Shown: piece by piece, positions 42,442 to 50,508 of the stretch
Numbering within the stretch: the stretch's first letter is position 1
How the letters are laid out: the number at the start of each line of letters is the position of its first letter
From: Desulfovibrio sp. MES5
Lineage (GTDB): Bacteria; Desulfobacterota; Desulfovibrionia; Desulfovibrionales; Desulfovibrionaceae
DNA length: 64,000 nt
NCBI RefSeq assembly: GCF_002237645.1
Contig: NZ_MJUZ01000049.1
Span: 1 to 64,000, forward strand
Reading direction: 5' to 3'
The notes under the pieces: generated by a model
Database searches by the model: none
The model's input: the letters and a program-made list of their open reading frames with translations, nothing else
What the model was told of the DNA's origin: nothing
Translations under genes and position numbers: made by a program

Positions 42442-42757
42442 ATGACCACACAGTGCCCCTGGGGATGGCCCCGGGGGCCCGGGATTCTACTGTACAAGGC
42501 CTCGTGATAAGCGCCGCCAGTGGCCGTCCAGAGCTTTGGAGATTCTGCCGGGCGCAATCAACCTCCCATATTTGTGGCTTTCGTGGCCGTGTACCTCCGC
42601 CAGATTCGAGCAGTGCAGTGGCAGACCCACACCCAGTATGGGGTATTGGAACGGGTTCATCTTGAAGTTACTGCACAGCCAGCGCATGCGGAGCCACGTT
42701 TTCGCCAAAGCACGACAACCGGCCAGTTTTCCAGCAAAAGTGACGCGCAATTTGGTG
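42442..42757. other. Intergenic region between cytochrome and tRNA-Val
   Basis: About 315 nt with no recognisable gene. A GC-rich segment immediately after the cytochrome stop (CCCCTGGGG...CCCCGGGGG) may terminate its transcript. Short frames on the minus strand show no ribosome site or known family. Confidence 0.35.
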
Positions 42758-42786
42758 GTGACAACAGTATAAAAATAGCCTATAAG
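42758..42786 (+). promoter_or_regulatory. Sigma-70-type promoter of tRNA-Val
   Basis: GTGACA (-35) and TATAAG (-10), each one mismatch from consensus, 17 nt apart, with the tRNA beginning 22 nt after the -10 box. Confidence 0.65.
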
Positions 42787-42808
42787 GCTTTTCTTGGTTG
42801 AGAATTTC

Positions 42809-42884
42809 GGGCAGTTAGCTCAGTTGGTTGAGCACCGCCCTTACAAGGCGGGGGCCACAGGTTCAAGTCCTGTACTGCCCACCA
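42809..42884 (+). tRNA. tRNA-Val (anticodon UAC)
   Basis: Full cloverleaf: acceptor GGGCAGT/ACTGCCC, anticodon loop CTTACAA giving TAC, T-loop TTCAAGT, encoded CCA. A recombinase fragment lies directly downstream, so its 3' end was probably an integration site. Confidence 0.96.
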
Positions 42885-42892
42885 ATGATACA

Positions 42893-42928
42893 AGGGGTTA
42901 CGGTTAATGCCGTGACCCCTCAGTTTTT
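42893..42928 (+). terminator. Terminator after tRNA-Val
   Basis: AGGGGT-T-ACGG-loop-CCGT-G-ACCCCT followed by CAGTTTTTG, beginning 8 nt after the tRNA. Confidence 0.8.
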
Positions 42929-43099
42929 GTACAGGTCTTTTTGTACAGGTTTTTGCGGAGATGGGAGGGCTTCAACGGCAGCCCTTTTTTGAGAGTCGCG
43001 TACGTGCTGATAGTGCTTCCAGACCATACTGGGGCTACTGTGTCCCATCAATGTTGCCACCGTACTGTAGCCGACATTCACTTTTGCCCTAACTGACAG
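42920..43099 (-). pseudogene. Truncated tyrosine recombinase (phage integrase) C-terminus
   Basis: About 59 codons with no start codon. The translation contains STVATLMGHSSPSMVWKHYQ, which matches the end of tyrosine integrases: the GH(S) box and the nucleophilic Tyr in KHY. A basic tail follows (RDSQKRAAVEALPSPQKP). The catalytic Arg and the N-terminal domains are missing, as an in-frame stop at 43100-43102 cuts the frame. It lies at a tRNA 3' end, the classic integration position, so it is a remnant of an integrated element. Confidence 0.8.
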
Positions 43100-43411
43100 T
43101 TATTCTTGCTGAGCGCGGTCTTCCCTGCGGCGCGGAATTTGCCGGGCCGGTGGATCTACTTGACTCTGCGTTTTTGGCGGCAATTTTTCCCTTTGGACAG
43201 GGCAAACGAAGCGACGAGGAAAAGGAGGCAACGCCTCCTTTTTCTTTGGAGTGGCATTTAAGGCTATTTGGCAACGGTGGTCGTCCATGTGCATGTCTTG
43301 GATTTCCTCGGACATATCGGCCAAAATCAAGGCGCGGGCCTGGGCTAGCGGGCCTGCCTTCCTCACCAGATCCTCTATTTGGCTGGCCGTGTAACAGCCG
43401 TGGTTCTCCAT
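43100..43411 (-). CDS. Hypothetical phage-remnant protein, 103 aa
   Basis: Not recognised. The first ~55 residues (CYTASQIEDLVRKAGPLAQAR...) look like an ordinary helical protein; the end is Pro/Arg-rich and may run out of the original frame. It overlaps the HTH gene upstream by 37 nt in another frame and lies just behind the integrase fragment, so it belongs to the decayed element. Confidence 0.4.
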   Translation of the reverse strand: MENHGCYTASQIEDLVRKAGPLAQARALILADMSEEIQDMHMDDHRCQIALNATPKKKEALPPFPRRFVCPVQREKLPPKTQSQVDPPARQIPRRREDRAQQE

Positions 43412-43548
43412 CGCAAGCCGTTTCTGCGACCGCGCCCAATGTCCACAGGTTTTACGCCATACTTATCCAGCATTAAGTGGGTTTTTGATTCACTCATATT
43501 GAGCGCGGCCCCTATCTCTTTCCTCGTGAGATATAAAGGGGTATCCAT
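43375..43548 (-). CDS. Small HTH-type protein of the phage remnant
   Basis: 57 residues from an ATG preceded by GGGAGCAAGTG. The segment LTRKEIGAALNMSESKTHLML has a helix-turn-helix pattern, followed by GVKPVDIGRGRRNGLRW as in excisionase or AlpA-like regulators of mobile elements. It is oriented like the integrase fragment. Family assignment is by pattern only. Confidence 0.5.
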   Translation of the reverse strand: MDTPLYLTRKEIGAALNMSESKTHLMLDKYGVKPVDIGRGRRNGLRWRTTAVTRPAK

Positions 43549-43610
43549 CACTTGCTCCCTACTCCTCAAGTTCCTTGCGCCCCTTGGCGGCCACTGTGAT
43601 GTCATACAGA

Positions 43611-43864
43611 TCATAGCCATGACCATTTTACCGCGATCTTATTGATGTGATAAGTTCCCGTTTTAGCAAAAAAATCAATGGTTGGCATGCGTGGGGTTGT
43701 GCTTGCGAAATAGACGGTACGCCCTGTGCCATTGGATGTAACAAGCATGCCGTCTTGCACAGCCTTCAACGCCGGAACCTGGGCTTCGGTCAGCCTTGCT
43801 TGCTTCGTCGCGTATACACATCTGGACGGAGCAGCCCCCAATCATTCAAAAATTCAGGTATCAT
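43611..43864 (-). pseudogene. Probable frameshifted phage-remnant gene
   Basis: An ATG at 43864 with a good AAGGAT site opens a frame (MIPEFLNDWGLLRPDVY...) that stops at 43790. A second frame overlapping it continues to 43611 (RLTEAQVPALKAVQDGMLV...). Together they look like one gene with a frameshift. No family recognised. Confidence 0.35.
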
Positions 43865-43955
43865 AACTTATCCTTCATAAATAAAAAACCATTGCCGTTT
43901 TTCCGACAATGCGGTTTCTCTCGTTCAGCCCCTGTTTCCCTGTGGGGCTACCGTG

Positions 43956-43992
43956 GCCCGCCCCTATTGTTGGGGGTGGGCTTTTTATTTTT
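43956..43992 (+). terminator. Orphan terminator on the plus strand
   Basis: GCCCGCCCC/GGGGTGGGC stem (one G-T pair) followed by TTTTTATTTTT. No plus-strand gene upstream is credible. Another stem, AGCCCC/GGGGCT at 43927-43949, sits just before it. It may be a leftover of the lost element or end a small RNA. Confidence 0.6.
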
Positions 43993-44470
43993 CAGTTGGC
44001 GGCGCGATGGAGCCAGCCCGTTCAACGAAGTCCGACATTGGGCATTCCACCTTGCTCACCGGAATCATCGCGTACATATCCCCGTTGATTTCCACGACAC
44101 GTACAACAAACCATATTAAGTTCATTCCGAGTGCCCAATAATACTGTCCGTCTTCTGTGGGAGGATTTGTGGTTTTACTAAGGGCGTGGAGAAGGGCGTT
44201 CCAACAATCAATGAGCCATTCGAGATGGTTAAGCGGCGCAGGCAGTAAGAGCAAGCAGTGTGGGCAACGGATCTCCAGCCGCGCGGCTTCAACTATTCGC
44301 GGTGCATGTTCAACGCTCCCGCGCCATCTTCTATGCGCAGGATGATGGGCTTGGGCCATGTGACGGCGAAGGTGGTTTTGCCAAGCCGGGAACGCGTAAA
44401 CAACGCCCTGCCACCAGCCGCAGCACCGCGCACGGCTCTGCACGCATGCCGGATTGATATTCAGGGTCAA
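43985..44470 (-). CDS. Hypothetical protein of the phage remnant, 161 aa
   Basis: Not recognised. The N-terminal half is Arg/His/Trp/Cys-rich and may be out of frame. The C-terminal half (YYWALGMNLIWFVVRVVEING, then DMYAMIPVSKVECPMSDFVE) reads like a real protein. A Cys pair (RCPHC) lies in the middle. It is probably a decayed gene; start uncertain. Confidence 0.35.
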   Translation of the reverse strand: MTLNINPACVQSRARCCGWWQGVVYAFPAWQNHLRRHMAQAHHPAHRRWRGSVEHAPRIVEAARLEIRCPHCLLLLPAPLNHLEWLIDCWNALLHALSKTTNPPTEDGQYYWALGMNLIWFVVRVVEINGDMYAMIPVSKVECPMSDFVERAGSIAPPTEK

Positions 44471-44515
44471 AATCGAGGAGATGAGGAGCGGGCCACACGG
44501 GCACGGACTGAGAAA

Positions 44516-44547
44516 AGCCCATCCTACGTTTGGGGCAAGGATGGGCT
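44516..44547. other. Inverted repeat at the far edge of the phage remnant
   Basis: AGCCCATCCT and AGGATGGGCT, a perfect 10-bp stem with a 12-nt loop. No T-run follows. Function unknown. Confidence 0.4.
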
Positions 44548-44639
44548 GCTTCTACTGATCTGCCCTGAGGCGGGGTCAGGGGGACAACGAAGCAACTTCA
44601 AACTATATATCATTTAAACGCTGTCAACACGCTTCATAA

Positions 44640-45356
44640 AAAATGAGACACTCGCGGCGGGAATACCTGTAAGCATAGTGCATGTCTGCTCTCGCTGTTG
44701 ACGGCAAAATCACAATTAAAACACATGTGAATAGTTTCACTTTGTAAAATTTATAAAATTATTTCAGTGTACTATATATGTATTCCACATGACTCACAAC
44801 AAGCGACGCCCAACCGATCACCGCGCGGCGCACATCGGCTAGCCTGCTATGGGGCATCGCAAGCCGCCCCTCTGGCCCAAGGAGAAATGAGCGCTGGCAA
44901 GCGGCAAACACACGAACGCCCAGCCCTTAACCCCAGTTAGGCCAGATGTGATATGTGGCGGACAGCACCGTGACCATTTTAAATGCAACAATACCGATCC
45001 ACTAGGAATCATTGAAAAAAATGTGAAATAAATCTTTATCAGCGCGTTTTTTTGCAGCCTCTGACCCGTATTTTTCTCTTCATTACGTCATATTACACAT
45101 ATCAATATGTAATTTTTATAAGAATAAAAATTCACACCTTTTCTTATGTTGTGAGTATATGCACATCCCGCTGATACTTTTTTCAATAGGGTATTGACAT
45201 AATAGTTCCAATGGCATAGCCATAAAGAAAATCATTCTGACTAGCTTTTACTTCTACTGCACAATATACATTGGATTGAATCCGGATTGTCCGACAAAGG
45301 TATTTACGTCCGTCCGGGTACATGTACTGGTCTTTTTATGCCAGGAGGCGTCAAAC
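44640..45356 (+). promoter_or_regulatory. AT-rich region upstream of the nuo operon
   Basis: About 700 nt without a credible gene and clearly richer in A+T than its surroundings. It holds an operator-like inverted repeat ATTAC-N12-GTAAT at 45092-45113 and a TTGACA at 45194-45199 with only a weak -10 candidate. The nuo promoter should be here; the exact site is uncertain. Confidence 0.45.
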
Positions 45357-45767
45357 GTGACCTCTCAAGAGTTGATTGACCTCATTTATATTATTGTGTT
45401 CTGCATGGGCGGCATTGCTTTTGCCGTCGGTCCCTTCATCCTAGTATATTTCCTCCAGCCACGATCCACCAGAAACACCGTTGGCAAAACGCTTCAGGTG
45501 GTGGAATGCGGCATGCCGCCCATTGGCGACGCCTGGATCAAATTCAGCGCCGTCTACTATCTCTATGCACTGATGTTTGTGGCCTTTGCCGTCGACATTC
45601 TCTTTCTTATGCCTGTTGCGCTCGTATACAACCGCCCCGGACCTGTGGGCGATTTGCAGGCATTTCTGGAGATACTCATATTTGTGGGCATTCTGTCCCT
45701 GGTCATTGTCTACGCATGGAAAAAGGGAGTGTTCCAGTGGCAACGCAAGACGTACTCGGATCAATAG
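45357..45767 (+). CDS. nuoA: NADH-quinone oxidoreductase-like subunit NuoA
   Basis: 136 residues from a GTG with AGGAGG 8 nt upstream; a longer frame from 45276 lacks a ribosome site. Small membrane subunit with three helices ([21 protein letters not shown]..., [23 protein letters not shown], a third near the C-terminus). The family motif is the [11 protein letters not shown](I)KF loop. First gene of the eleven-kilobase nuo operon; it overlaps nuoB by 31 nt. Confidence 0.94.
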   Translation: MTSQELIDLIYIIVFCMGGIAFAVGPFILVYFLQPRSTRNTVGKTLQVVECGMPPIGDAWIKFSAVYYLYALMFVAFAVDILFLMPVALVYNRPGPVGDLQAFLEILIFVGILSLVIVYAWKKGVFQWQRKTYSDQ

Positions 45768-46381
45768 TCCAGTTCTCAAAGCTGGATCAGCTTCTGAACC
45801 TGTGCCGGGCCAATTCGCTCTGGCCCATGACCTTTGGCCTGGCCTGCTGTGCCATTGAAATGATGGCCACCGGCGCTTCGCGCTTTGACATGGCGCGCTT
45901 TGGGGCTGAGGTTTTTCGCCCGTCCCCGCGTCAAAGCGACGTGATGATCGTTTCGGGCACCATCAATAAAAAAATAGCTCCAGCCGTGCAGACGCTGTAC
46001 GACCAGATGCCTGAACCCAAATGGGTTATCGCCATGGGCAACTGCGCCATTTCAGGCGGGCCTTTTGTGTACAAAGGTCAGTACGGCATTGTTGAGGGTG
46101 TGGACAAACTCTTTCCTGTGGATGTTTTTGTTCCTGGCTGTCCGCCGCGCCCTGAAGCCCTCATTGAGGGCATTCTCAAGCTTGAGGAAAAGCTCACCGG
46201 AAAGCGCCGCTGGCCTCGCGTAGACCCTATTCCTCTGCCCGGCCCCGCCGCAGCCAGAGCCAGGGCGGAGGCTTCAGCATCCAGCGAGCCGCAGGCTTTG
46301 CACACGCCGGACGCGCCTTCTGGCGAGGCTCCCGCAGAGCCCTCCCCTGAGTCAGCCCCTGCTGCGGAGGTCAAGCCATGA
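45737..46381 (+). CDS. nuoB: NuoB subunit with long Ala/Pro/Glu-rich C-terminal tail
   Basis: 214 residues from a GTG inside the end of nuoA (GGGAG upstream). Carries the N2 [4Fe-4S] cluster that passes electrons to quinone. Cluster cysteines are visible: [18 protein letters not shown] and [11 protein letters not shown]. The usual protein ends near residue 165. The last ~48 residues are low-complexity ([14 protein letters not shown]...). Stop overlaps the nuoC start by 4 nt. Confidence 0.95.
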   Translation: MATQDVLGSIVQFSKLDQLLNLCRANSLWPMTFGLACCAIEMMATGASRFDMARFGAEVFRPSPRQSDVMIVSGTINKKIAPAVQTLYDQMPEPKWVIAMGNCAISGGPFVYKGQYGIVEGVDKLFPVDVFVPGCPPRPEALIEGILKLEEKLTGKRRWPRVDPIPLPGPAAARARAEASASSEPQALHTPDAPSGEAPAEPSPESAPAAEVKP

Positions 46382-47034
46382 GCCAGCAAAACACGCAGTC
46401 TGAAGCCCTTGCCACAAGCCTTGCCGCCTTGCCGGGAGCCGTTGTGCGCCCTGCAGAGCACGCGGCAAAAGGCTATGATCTGGATGTAAGCCTGCCCCCG
46501 GAAGCCCTTGTGCCAGCCGTCAATATTCTGGACGCGGCCGGATATTTTCTTGAAACCATCACCGGTGTTGACTGGTTTGGCGAGCAGGCAGAGCTGCGCA
46601 AGGCGGCCGAAGCGGCTGAAGCGGCCGAGGCCAAAAAGCGTGAAGAAGCGCTGGCAAAACAGGCCGAAGCGGCAGCAGCAGAAGCTACTGGCGCAGAAAC
46701 TGCGCCTGCCGACGCCAACGCTGCTCAGCCAGCCGCACAGCCAGCAGCGCATACGCCGCCCGCAGACAACGCCCCCCTGCCCGAAGACGAAATTGAAGTG
46801 GTGTATGACTTCAACCGCTTTGAGTCGCGCCACAGGGTCGTTTTACGTGTGCGCACGCCGCGCAGCCAGCCGCAGGTTCCCACAATCCAGACCATCTATC
46901 CCATTGCCCATTGGCATGAGCGCGAGGCCCACGACTTCTTCGGCATCGACTTTGCCGGACACTGCTATCTTGTCCCCCTGCTGTTGCCCGAAGATGCGGA
47001 CTTTCACCCTCTGCTCAAGGATTACGGCGCATGA
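46378..47034 (+). CDS. nuoC: NuoC subunit with large low-complexity insertion
   Basis: 218 residues. Peripheral subunit of the Q-module, contacting NuoD. The N-terminal part ([19 protein letters not shown]) and C-terminal part ([21 protein letters not shown]) are typical. Between them, about residues 72-138, lies an Ala/Glu/Lys then Ala/Pro/Gln-rich segment absent from canonical NuoC. It probably forms a charged helix or flexible loop. Start and stop both overlap neighbours by 4 nt. Confidence 0.93.
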   Translation: MSQQNTQSEALATSLAALPGAVVRPAEHAAKGYDLDVSLPPEALVPAVNILDAAGYFLETITGVDWFGEQAELRKAAEAAEAAEAKKREEALAKQAEAAAAEATGAETAPADANAAQPAAQPAAHTPPADNAPLPEDEIEVVYDFNRFESRHRVVLRVRTPRSQPQVPTIQTIYPIAHWHEREAHDFFGIDFAGHCYLVPLLLPEDADFHPLLKDYGA

Positions 47035-48149
47035 ACGTTCTGCCACAATGCCCCATTGACGAATATTTCGTCCTGAACCTTGGGCCGCAGCACCCCGCCA
47101 CTCATGGCGTGCTGCGCATCAAGCTGGTCATGGACGGCGAGTATGTTTTCGAAGCAGAGCCGGTGCTGGGTTACATCCACCGCATGCACGAAAAAATGGC
47201 CGAAAACCGCACATGGCCGCAGTTTTTCCCCAATACAGGCCGCATGGACTACCTGCACGCCCTGGCCTACAACCACGGCTACGCCTGTGTTGTGGAACGC
47301 GCAGCCTCCATTGAAGTGCCGGAACGCGCCGAATATATCCGCGTCATCACGGCGGAGCTGAACCGCATATCCAGCCATTTGCTCTGGTTCGGAGCCTTTG
47401 TGCTGGACCTCGGGGGATTTTCGCCCCTGCTGTACGCTTTTGATGACCGCGAACACATCCTTGACCTTCTTGAATCCGTCACCGGCTCACGCCTGACCTA
47501 CTGCTACTTCCGCTTCGGCGGGGTCGCCAACGACATCGACGACGATTTCATCACAGGCACGCGCGCCTTCATCAAGCGCATGCGCAGGCGGCTCGTCAAA
47601 TATCATGATCTTGTCACCAAGAATATCATTATCATGAAGCGCCTGAAGAACATTGGCTTTGTCCCGGCAGAGATGTGCCGCAAGTACGGCGCTACCGGCC
47701 CTGTGGCCAGAGGCGCAGGTATTGATTACGACGTGCGCCGCCACGAGCCCTACTCCGTTTATGACCGCTTTACCTTTGACGTGCCGGTCTACCCCGAGGC
47801 GGACTCCATGGCCCGCTACATGGTGCGCATGGACGAAATCGAGCAGAGCCTGCGCATCATCGAGCAGGCTTTGGATCAGCTGCCCGGCGGCCCCGTCATG
47901 GCGCCCAAGGTTCCCAAAAATATCAAGCCGCCCAAGGGCGACTACTATCATGCTGTTGAAACGGCGCGGGGCCTTCTTGGCATGCGCGCTGTAAGCGATG
48001 GAAGCACGACCCCCTGGCGGCTCAAGCTGCGCACCCCCTGCTTTGCCAATCTGCTGGTTTTCGGCGAGGCCAGCCGGGGTATGCTGCTGCCTGACGCCCT
48101 TGCCATGCTTGGCAGTTTGGATCTGGTTATTCCCGACATCGACAGGTGA
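47031..48149 (+). CDS. nuoD: NuoD subunit
   Basis: 372 residues. 49-kDa-type subunit forming the quinone site with NuoB. Motifs: LNLGPQHPATHGVLR (quinone-site His), YIHRMHEKMAENRTW, GRMDYLHALAYNHGY, MCRKYGATGPVARGAGIDYDVR and the C-terminal LVIPDIDR. It lacks the hydrogenase cysteines, so this is a Nuo-type complex and not a group 4 hydrogenase. It overlaps nuoC by 4 nt. Confidence 0.96.
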   Translation: MNVLPQCPIDEYFVLNLGPQHPATHGVLRIKLVMDGEYVFEAEPVLGYIHRMHEKMAENRTWPQFFPNTGRMDYLHALAYNHGYACVVERAASIEVPERAEYIRVITAELNRISSHLLWFGAFVLDLGGFSPLLYAFDDREHILDLLESVTGSRLTYCYFRFGGVANDIDDDFITGTRAFIKRMRRRLVKYHDLVTKNIIIMKRLKNIGFVPAEMCRKYGATGPVARGAGIDYDVRRHEPYSVYDRFTFDVPVYPEADSMARYMVRMDEIEQSLRIIEQALDQLPGGPVMAPKVPKNIKPPKGDYYHAVETARGLLGMRAVSDGSTTPWRLKLRTPCFANLLVFGEASRGMLLPDALAMLGSLDLVIPDIDR

Positions 48150-48156
48150 GGTCATC

Positions 48157-49152
48157 ATGCTGCTGCCTGATCCCGAAGTATTGCGCCTTATTGCCTATCT
48201 GGTGGTTTTTTTCGCCTTTGTTGGCCTTAACGCCGCCTATCTTGTCTGGCTTGAACGAAAAGAAGCCGGGCATATACAGCGGCGCATAGGCCCCAAAGAG
48301 GTAGGCCCGTTCGGCCTGTTACAGCCCCTGGCCGACGCGCTCAAGCTCATGAGCAAACAGGTTTTCATCCCCCAGGGGGCTGACCGGGTGCTGTACCTTG
48401 TGGGGCCGGTGCTGGTCATGACCCCGGCGTTCATGAGCTTTGTCACCATTCCTTATGCGGAGAACCTGGGCGCACGAAACCTGAACGTGGGCCTTCTTGC
48501 CATATTCTCCTTTGCCTCCATCAACGTGCTGGGCCTGCTGCTGGGCGCGTGGGGTTCGCGCAATAAATACGCCATCATATCGGCCGCCCGCGTTGTTTCG
48601 CAAAACGTGGCCTATGAAATACCCATGCTGCTGGTGGTGGTAAGCCTTGTGATGGTGACCGGCTCCCTGAACCTGCACGAAATCGTCACCACCCAGGCGG
48701 GCGGCTTCTGGAACTGGAACATCCTGCGACTTTCGGCCAGTCCGCTTATGCCCGTTGCCTTTATTATCTTCTTTATCTGTATGTTGGCCGAAACCAACCG
48801 CGCCCCCTTCGACATGGCTGAAGCCGAAAGCGAGCTTATAGCCGGAGCCTTTACCGAATACGGCGGCATGGGATTTGGCGTGTTCTTTATGGGCGAATAC
48901 GCCAACATGGTGGTGGGCAGCAGCGTTCTCACCATTCTTTTCCTTGGCGGATGGGGCTGCCCTCTGGGCCTGTGGCCCGGCGTTCACTGGTTTCTCATCA
49001 AGCTTTACGCCGTCATCTTCACTATCATCTGGATACGCTGGACCTTTCCGCGCACCACATTTTACGGTCTGCTCAACCTTTCATGGAAGGTGCTTATTCC
49101 TATAGCCCTTGCAAACCTCATCCTTACGAGCGCGCTGCTCAAGGTGCTGTAA
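48157..49152 (+). CDS. nuoH: NuoH subunit
   Basis: 331 residues from the ATG 7 nt after nuoD; a longer upstream frame overlaps nuoD and is rejected. Membrane subunit linking the quinone site to the antiporter arm, about eight helices. Motifs: ERKEAGHIQRRIGPKEVGPFGLLQPLADALKL, SKNKYAIISA-like text (GSRNKYAIISAARVVSQNVAYE) and AETNRAPFDMAEAESELIAG. Confidence 0.96.
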   Translation: MLLPDPEVLRLIAYLVVFFAFVGLNAAYLVWLERKEAGHIQRRIGPKEVGPFGLLQPLADALKLMSKQVFIPQGADRVLYLVGPVLVMTPAFMSFVTIPYAENLGARNLNVGLLAIFSFASINVLGLLLGAWGSRNKYAIISAARVVSQNVAYEIPMLLVVVSLVMVTGSLNLHEIVTTQAGGFWNWNILRLSASPLMPVAFIIFFICMLAETNRAPFDMAEAESELIAGAFTEYGGMGFGVFFMGEYANMVVGSSVLTILFLGGWGCPLGLWPGVHWFLIKLYAVIFTIIWIRWTFPRTTFYGLLNLSWKVLIPIALANLILTSALLKVL

Positions 49153-49154
49153 TC

Positions 49155-49595
49155 ATGACTGCCTACTTCAAAGACATTCTGGGCGGCGCATGGAGCCTGG
49201 CGATGGGGATGGCCATCACCCTGCGCTATTTCTTCAAGCCCGTGGTGACCAAACAGTACCCCTATGAGGTGCTGCCCATTCCACCACGCTATCGCGGGCA
49301 CATCGACCTTGTGTATGACGAAAAAACCGGCTCGGACAAATGCATTGTCTGCGGCTCATGCCAAAAGGCATGCCCCTCGGGCTGCATCTCCCTTGCTGGC
49401 GAAAAACCCGAGGGCGCCAAGCAGAAAAAGCTCACCACCTATCAACTTGATTTCACCAAGTGCAGCCTTTGCGGACTGTGCGTTGAATCCTGCCCCACTG
49501 ATGCCCTGACTTTTTCGAAGGACTACAACATGGCTGGCTTTGACGCTGACGAATACCGCTTCGATCTTGTCAAAAGACTCAAGGAGCGCCCGTAA
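49155..49595 (+). CDS. nuoI: NuoI subunit (two [4Fe-4S] ferredoxin-like)
   Basis: 146 residues from the ATG 2 nt after nuoH. Carries two tetranuclear clusters: CIVCGSCQKACPSGC and CSLCGLCVESCP. An N-terminal amphipathic stretch (MAITLRYFFKPVVTKQYPYE) contacts the membrane. With NuoE, F and G absent, NuoI is the likely electron entry point from a ferredoxin or other donor (inference). Confidence 0.95.
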   Translation: MTAYFKDILGGAWSLAMGMAITLRYFFKPVVTKQYPYEVLPIPPRYRGHIDLVYDEKTGSDKCIVCGSCQKACPSGCISLAGEKPEGAKQKKLTTYQLDFTKCSLCGLCVESCPTDALTFSKDYNMAGFDADEYRFDLVKRLKERP

Positions 49596-50122
49596 TGCCC
49601 ACATCCGATTTGTTGCAGACCATCGCCGAGATCATCTTTCTGGTCTTTGTGGCGGCGACCTTTTTCGGGGCTGCAGTAGCCGTGACCACGCGCCGGCTCA
49701 TACGCAGCGTGGCGGGGCTGGCCCTGTGCCTTATGGGTGTGGCGGGCCTCTACTACTTCCTGTCCAGCCCTTTTCTGGCATTCATGCAGATACTCATCTA
49801 CGTCGGGGCCGTCTGTGTAACCCTTGTTTTCGCCATCATGCTGGCTGAAAGGTCATACCGGGCGCCAGAGGTGAAAAAAGGTGGGCTGGTCGTGGCATTG
49901 GGTACTCTGGGCGGCAGCGTGTTTACAGCCACCCTGCTGGCCACGACGATGACCGCCAGCTGGGGCGACATTCCACAGACACAGGCTGACGGCTCGCTTG
50001 AGCGCGTAGGACAATCCCTGCTTTCCACCTATTCTATGAGTTTTGAGCTCATTTCCGTGGTGCTGCTGGTGGCCATGGTCGGCGCTCTGGTGCTGGCCCG
50101 CGAAGGGAGGGACAGACAATGA
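49595..50122 (+). CDS. nuoJ: NuoJ subunit
   Basis: 175 residues, five transmembrane helices. The TM3 region GLYYFLSSPFLAFMQILIYVGAVCVTLVFAIML carries the conserved Tyr/Gly (pi-bulge) motif IYVGAV. The start overlaps the nuoI stop and the end overlaps nuoK by 4 nt, so the operon is tightly coupled. Confidence 0.94.
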   Translation: MPTSDLLQTIAEIIFLVFVAATFFGAAVAVTTRRLIRSVAGLALCLMGVAGLYYFLSSPFLAFMQILIYVGAVCVTLVFAIMLAERSYRAPEVKKGGLVVALGTLGGSVFTATLLATTMTASWGDIPQTQADGSLERVGQSLLSTYSMSFELISVVLLVAMVGALVLAREGRDRQ

Positions 50123-50445
50123 ATATTTTCAATCTGAGCCAGTACCTTGAAACATACCTGTTCATCGGCGCTGTGCTGTTCTGCATGGGCCTTATGGGCA
50201 TGGCTTTCAGACGCACTTTCATCGGCATGCTCATTGCCTCCGAGCTAATCCTGAGCGGGGCCTCCGTAAACTTCATGGCTTTTGGCCGGTTTGTGGCCCA
50301 CGACCAGACCACCGGGCAGATAGCCACCCTTTTTGTCATGGCCATTGCCGCGGCAGAGGCTGTGGTGGCGCTTTCCATCATCATGGTTGTTTACCGCAAT
50401 TACCGCACGGTGGACGCTGACGCCCCGAAGGAACTCAAAGGGTAA
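50119..50445 (+). CDS. nuoK: NuoK subunit
   Basis: 108 residues, three helices. Conserved Glu residues for proton transfer are present in GMLIASELILSGASVNFMAF and AIAAAEAVVALSIIMVVYR. The signature matches NuoK/MrpC. A 63-nt gap follows, the largest inside the operon. Confidence 0.95.
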   Translation: MNIFNLSQYLETYLFIGAVLFCMGLMGMAFRRTFIGMLIASELILSGASVNFMAFGRFVAHDQTTGQIATLFVMAIAAAEAVVALSIIMVVYRNYRTVDADAPKELKG

Positions 50446-50508
50446 GGCAGAACGGAATTTTCGGTTCCGTACCGCAATCCCGCGCTCCGACGAACAGGAG
50501 AGGAACAG

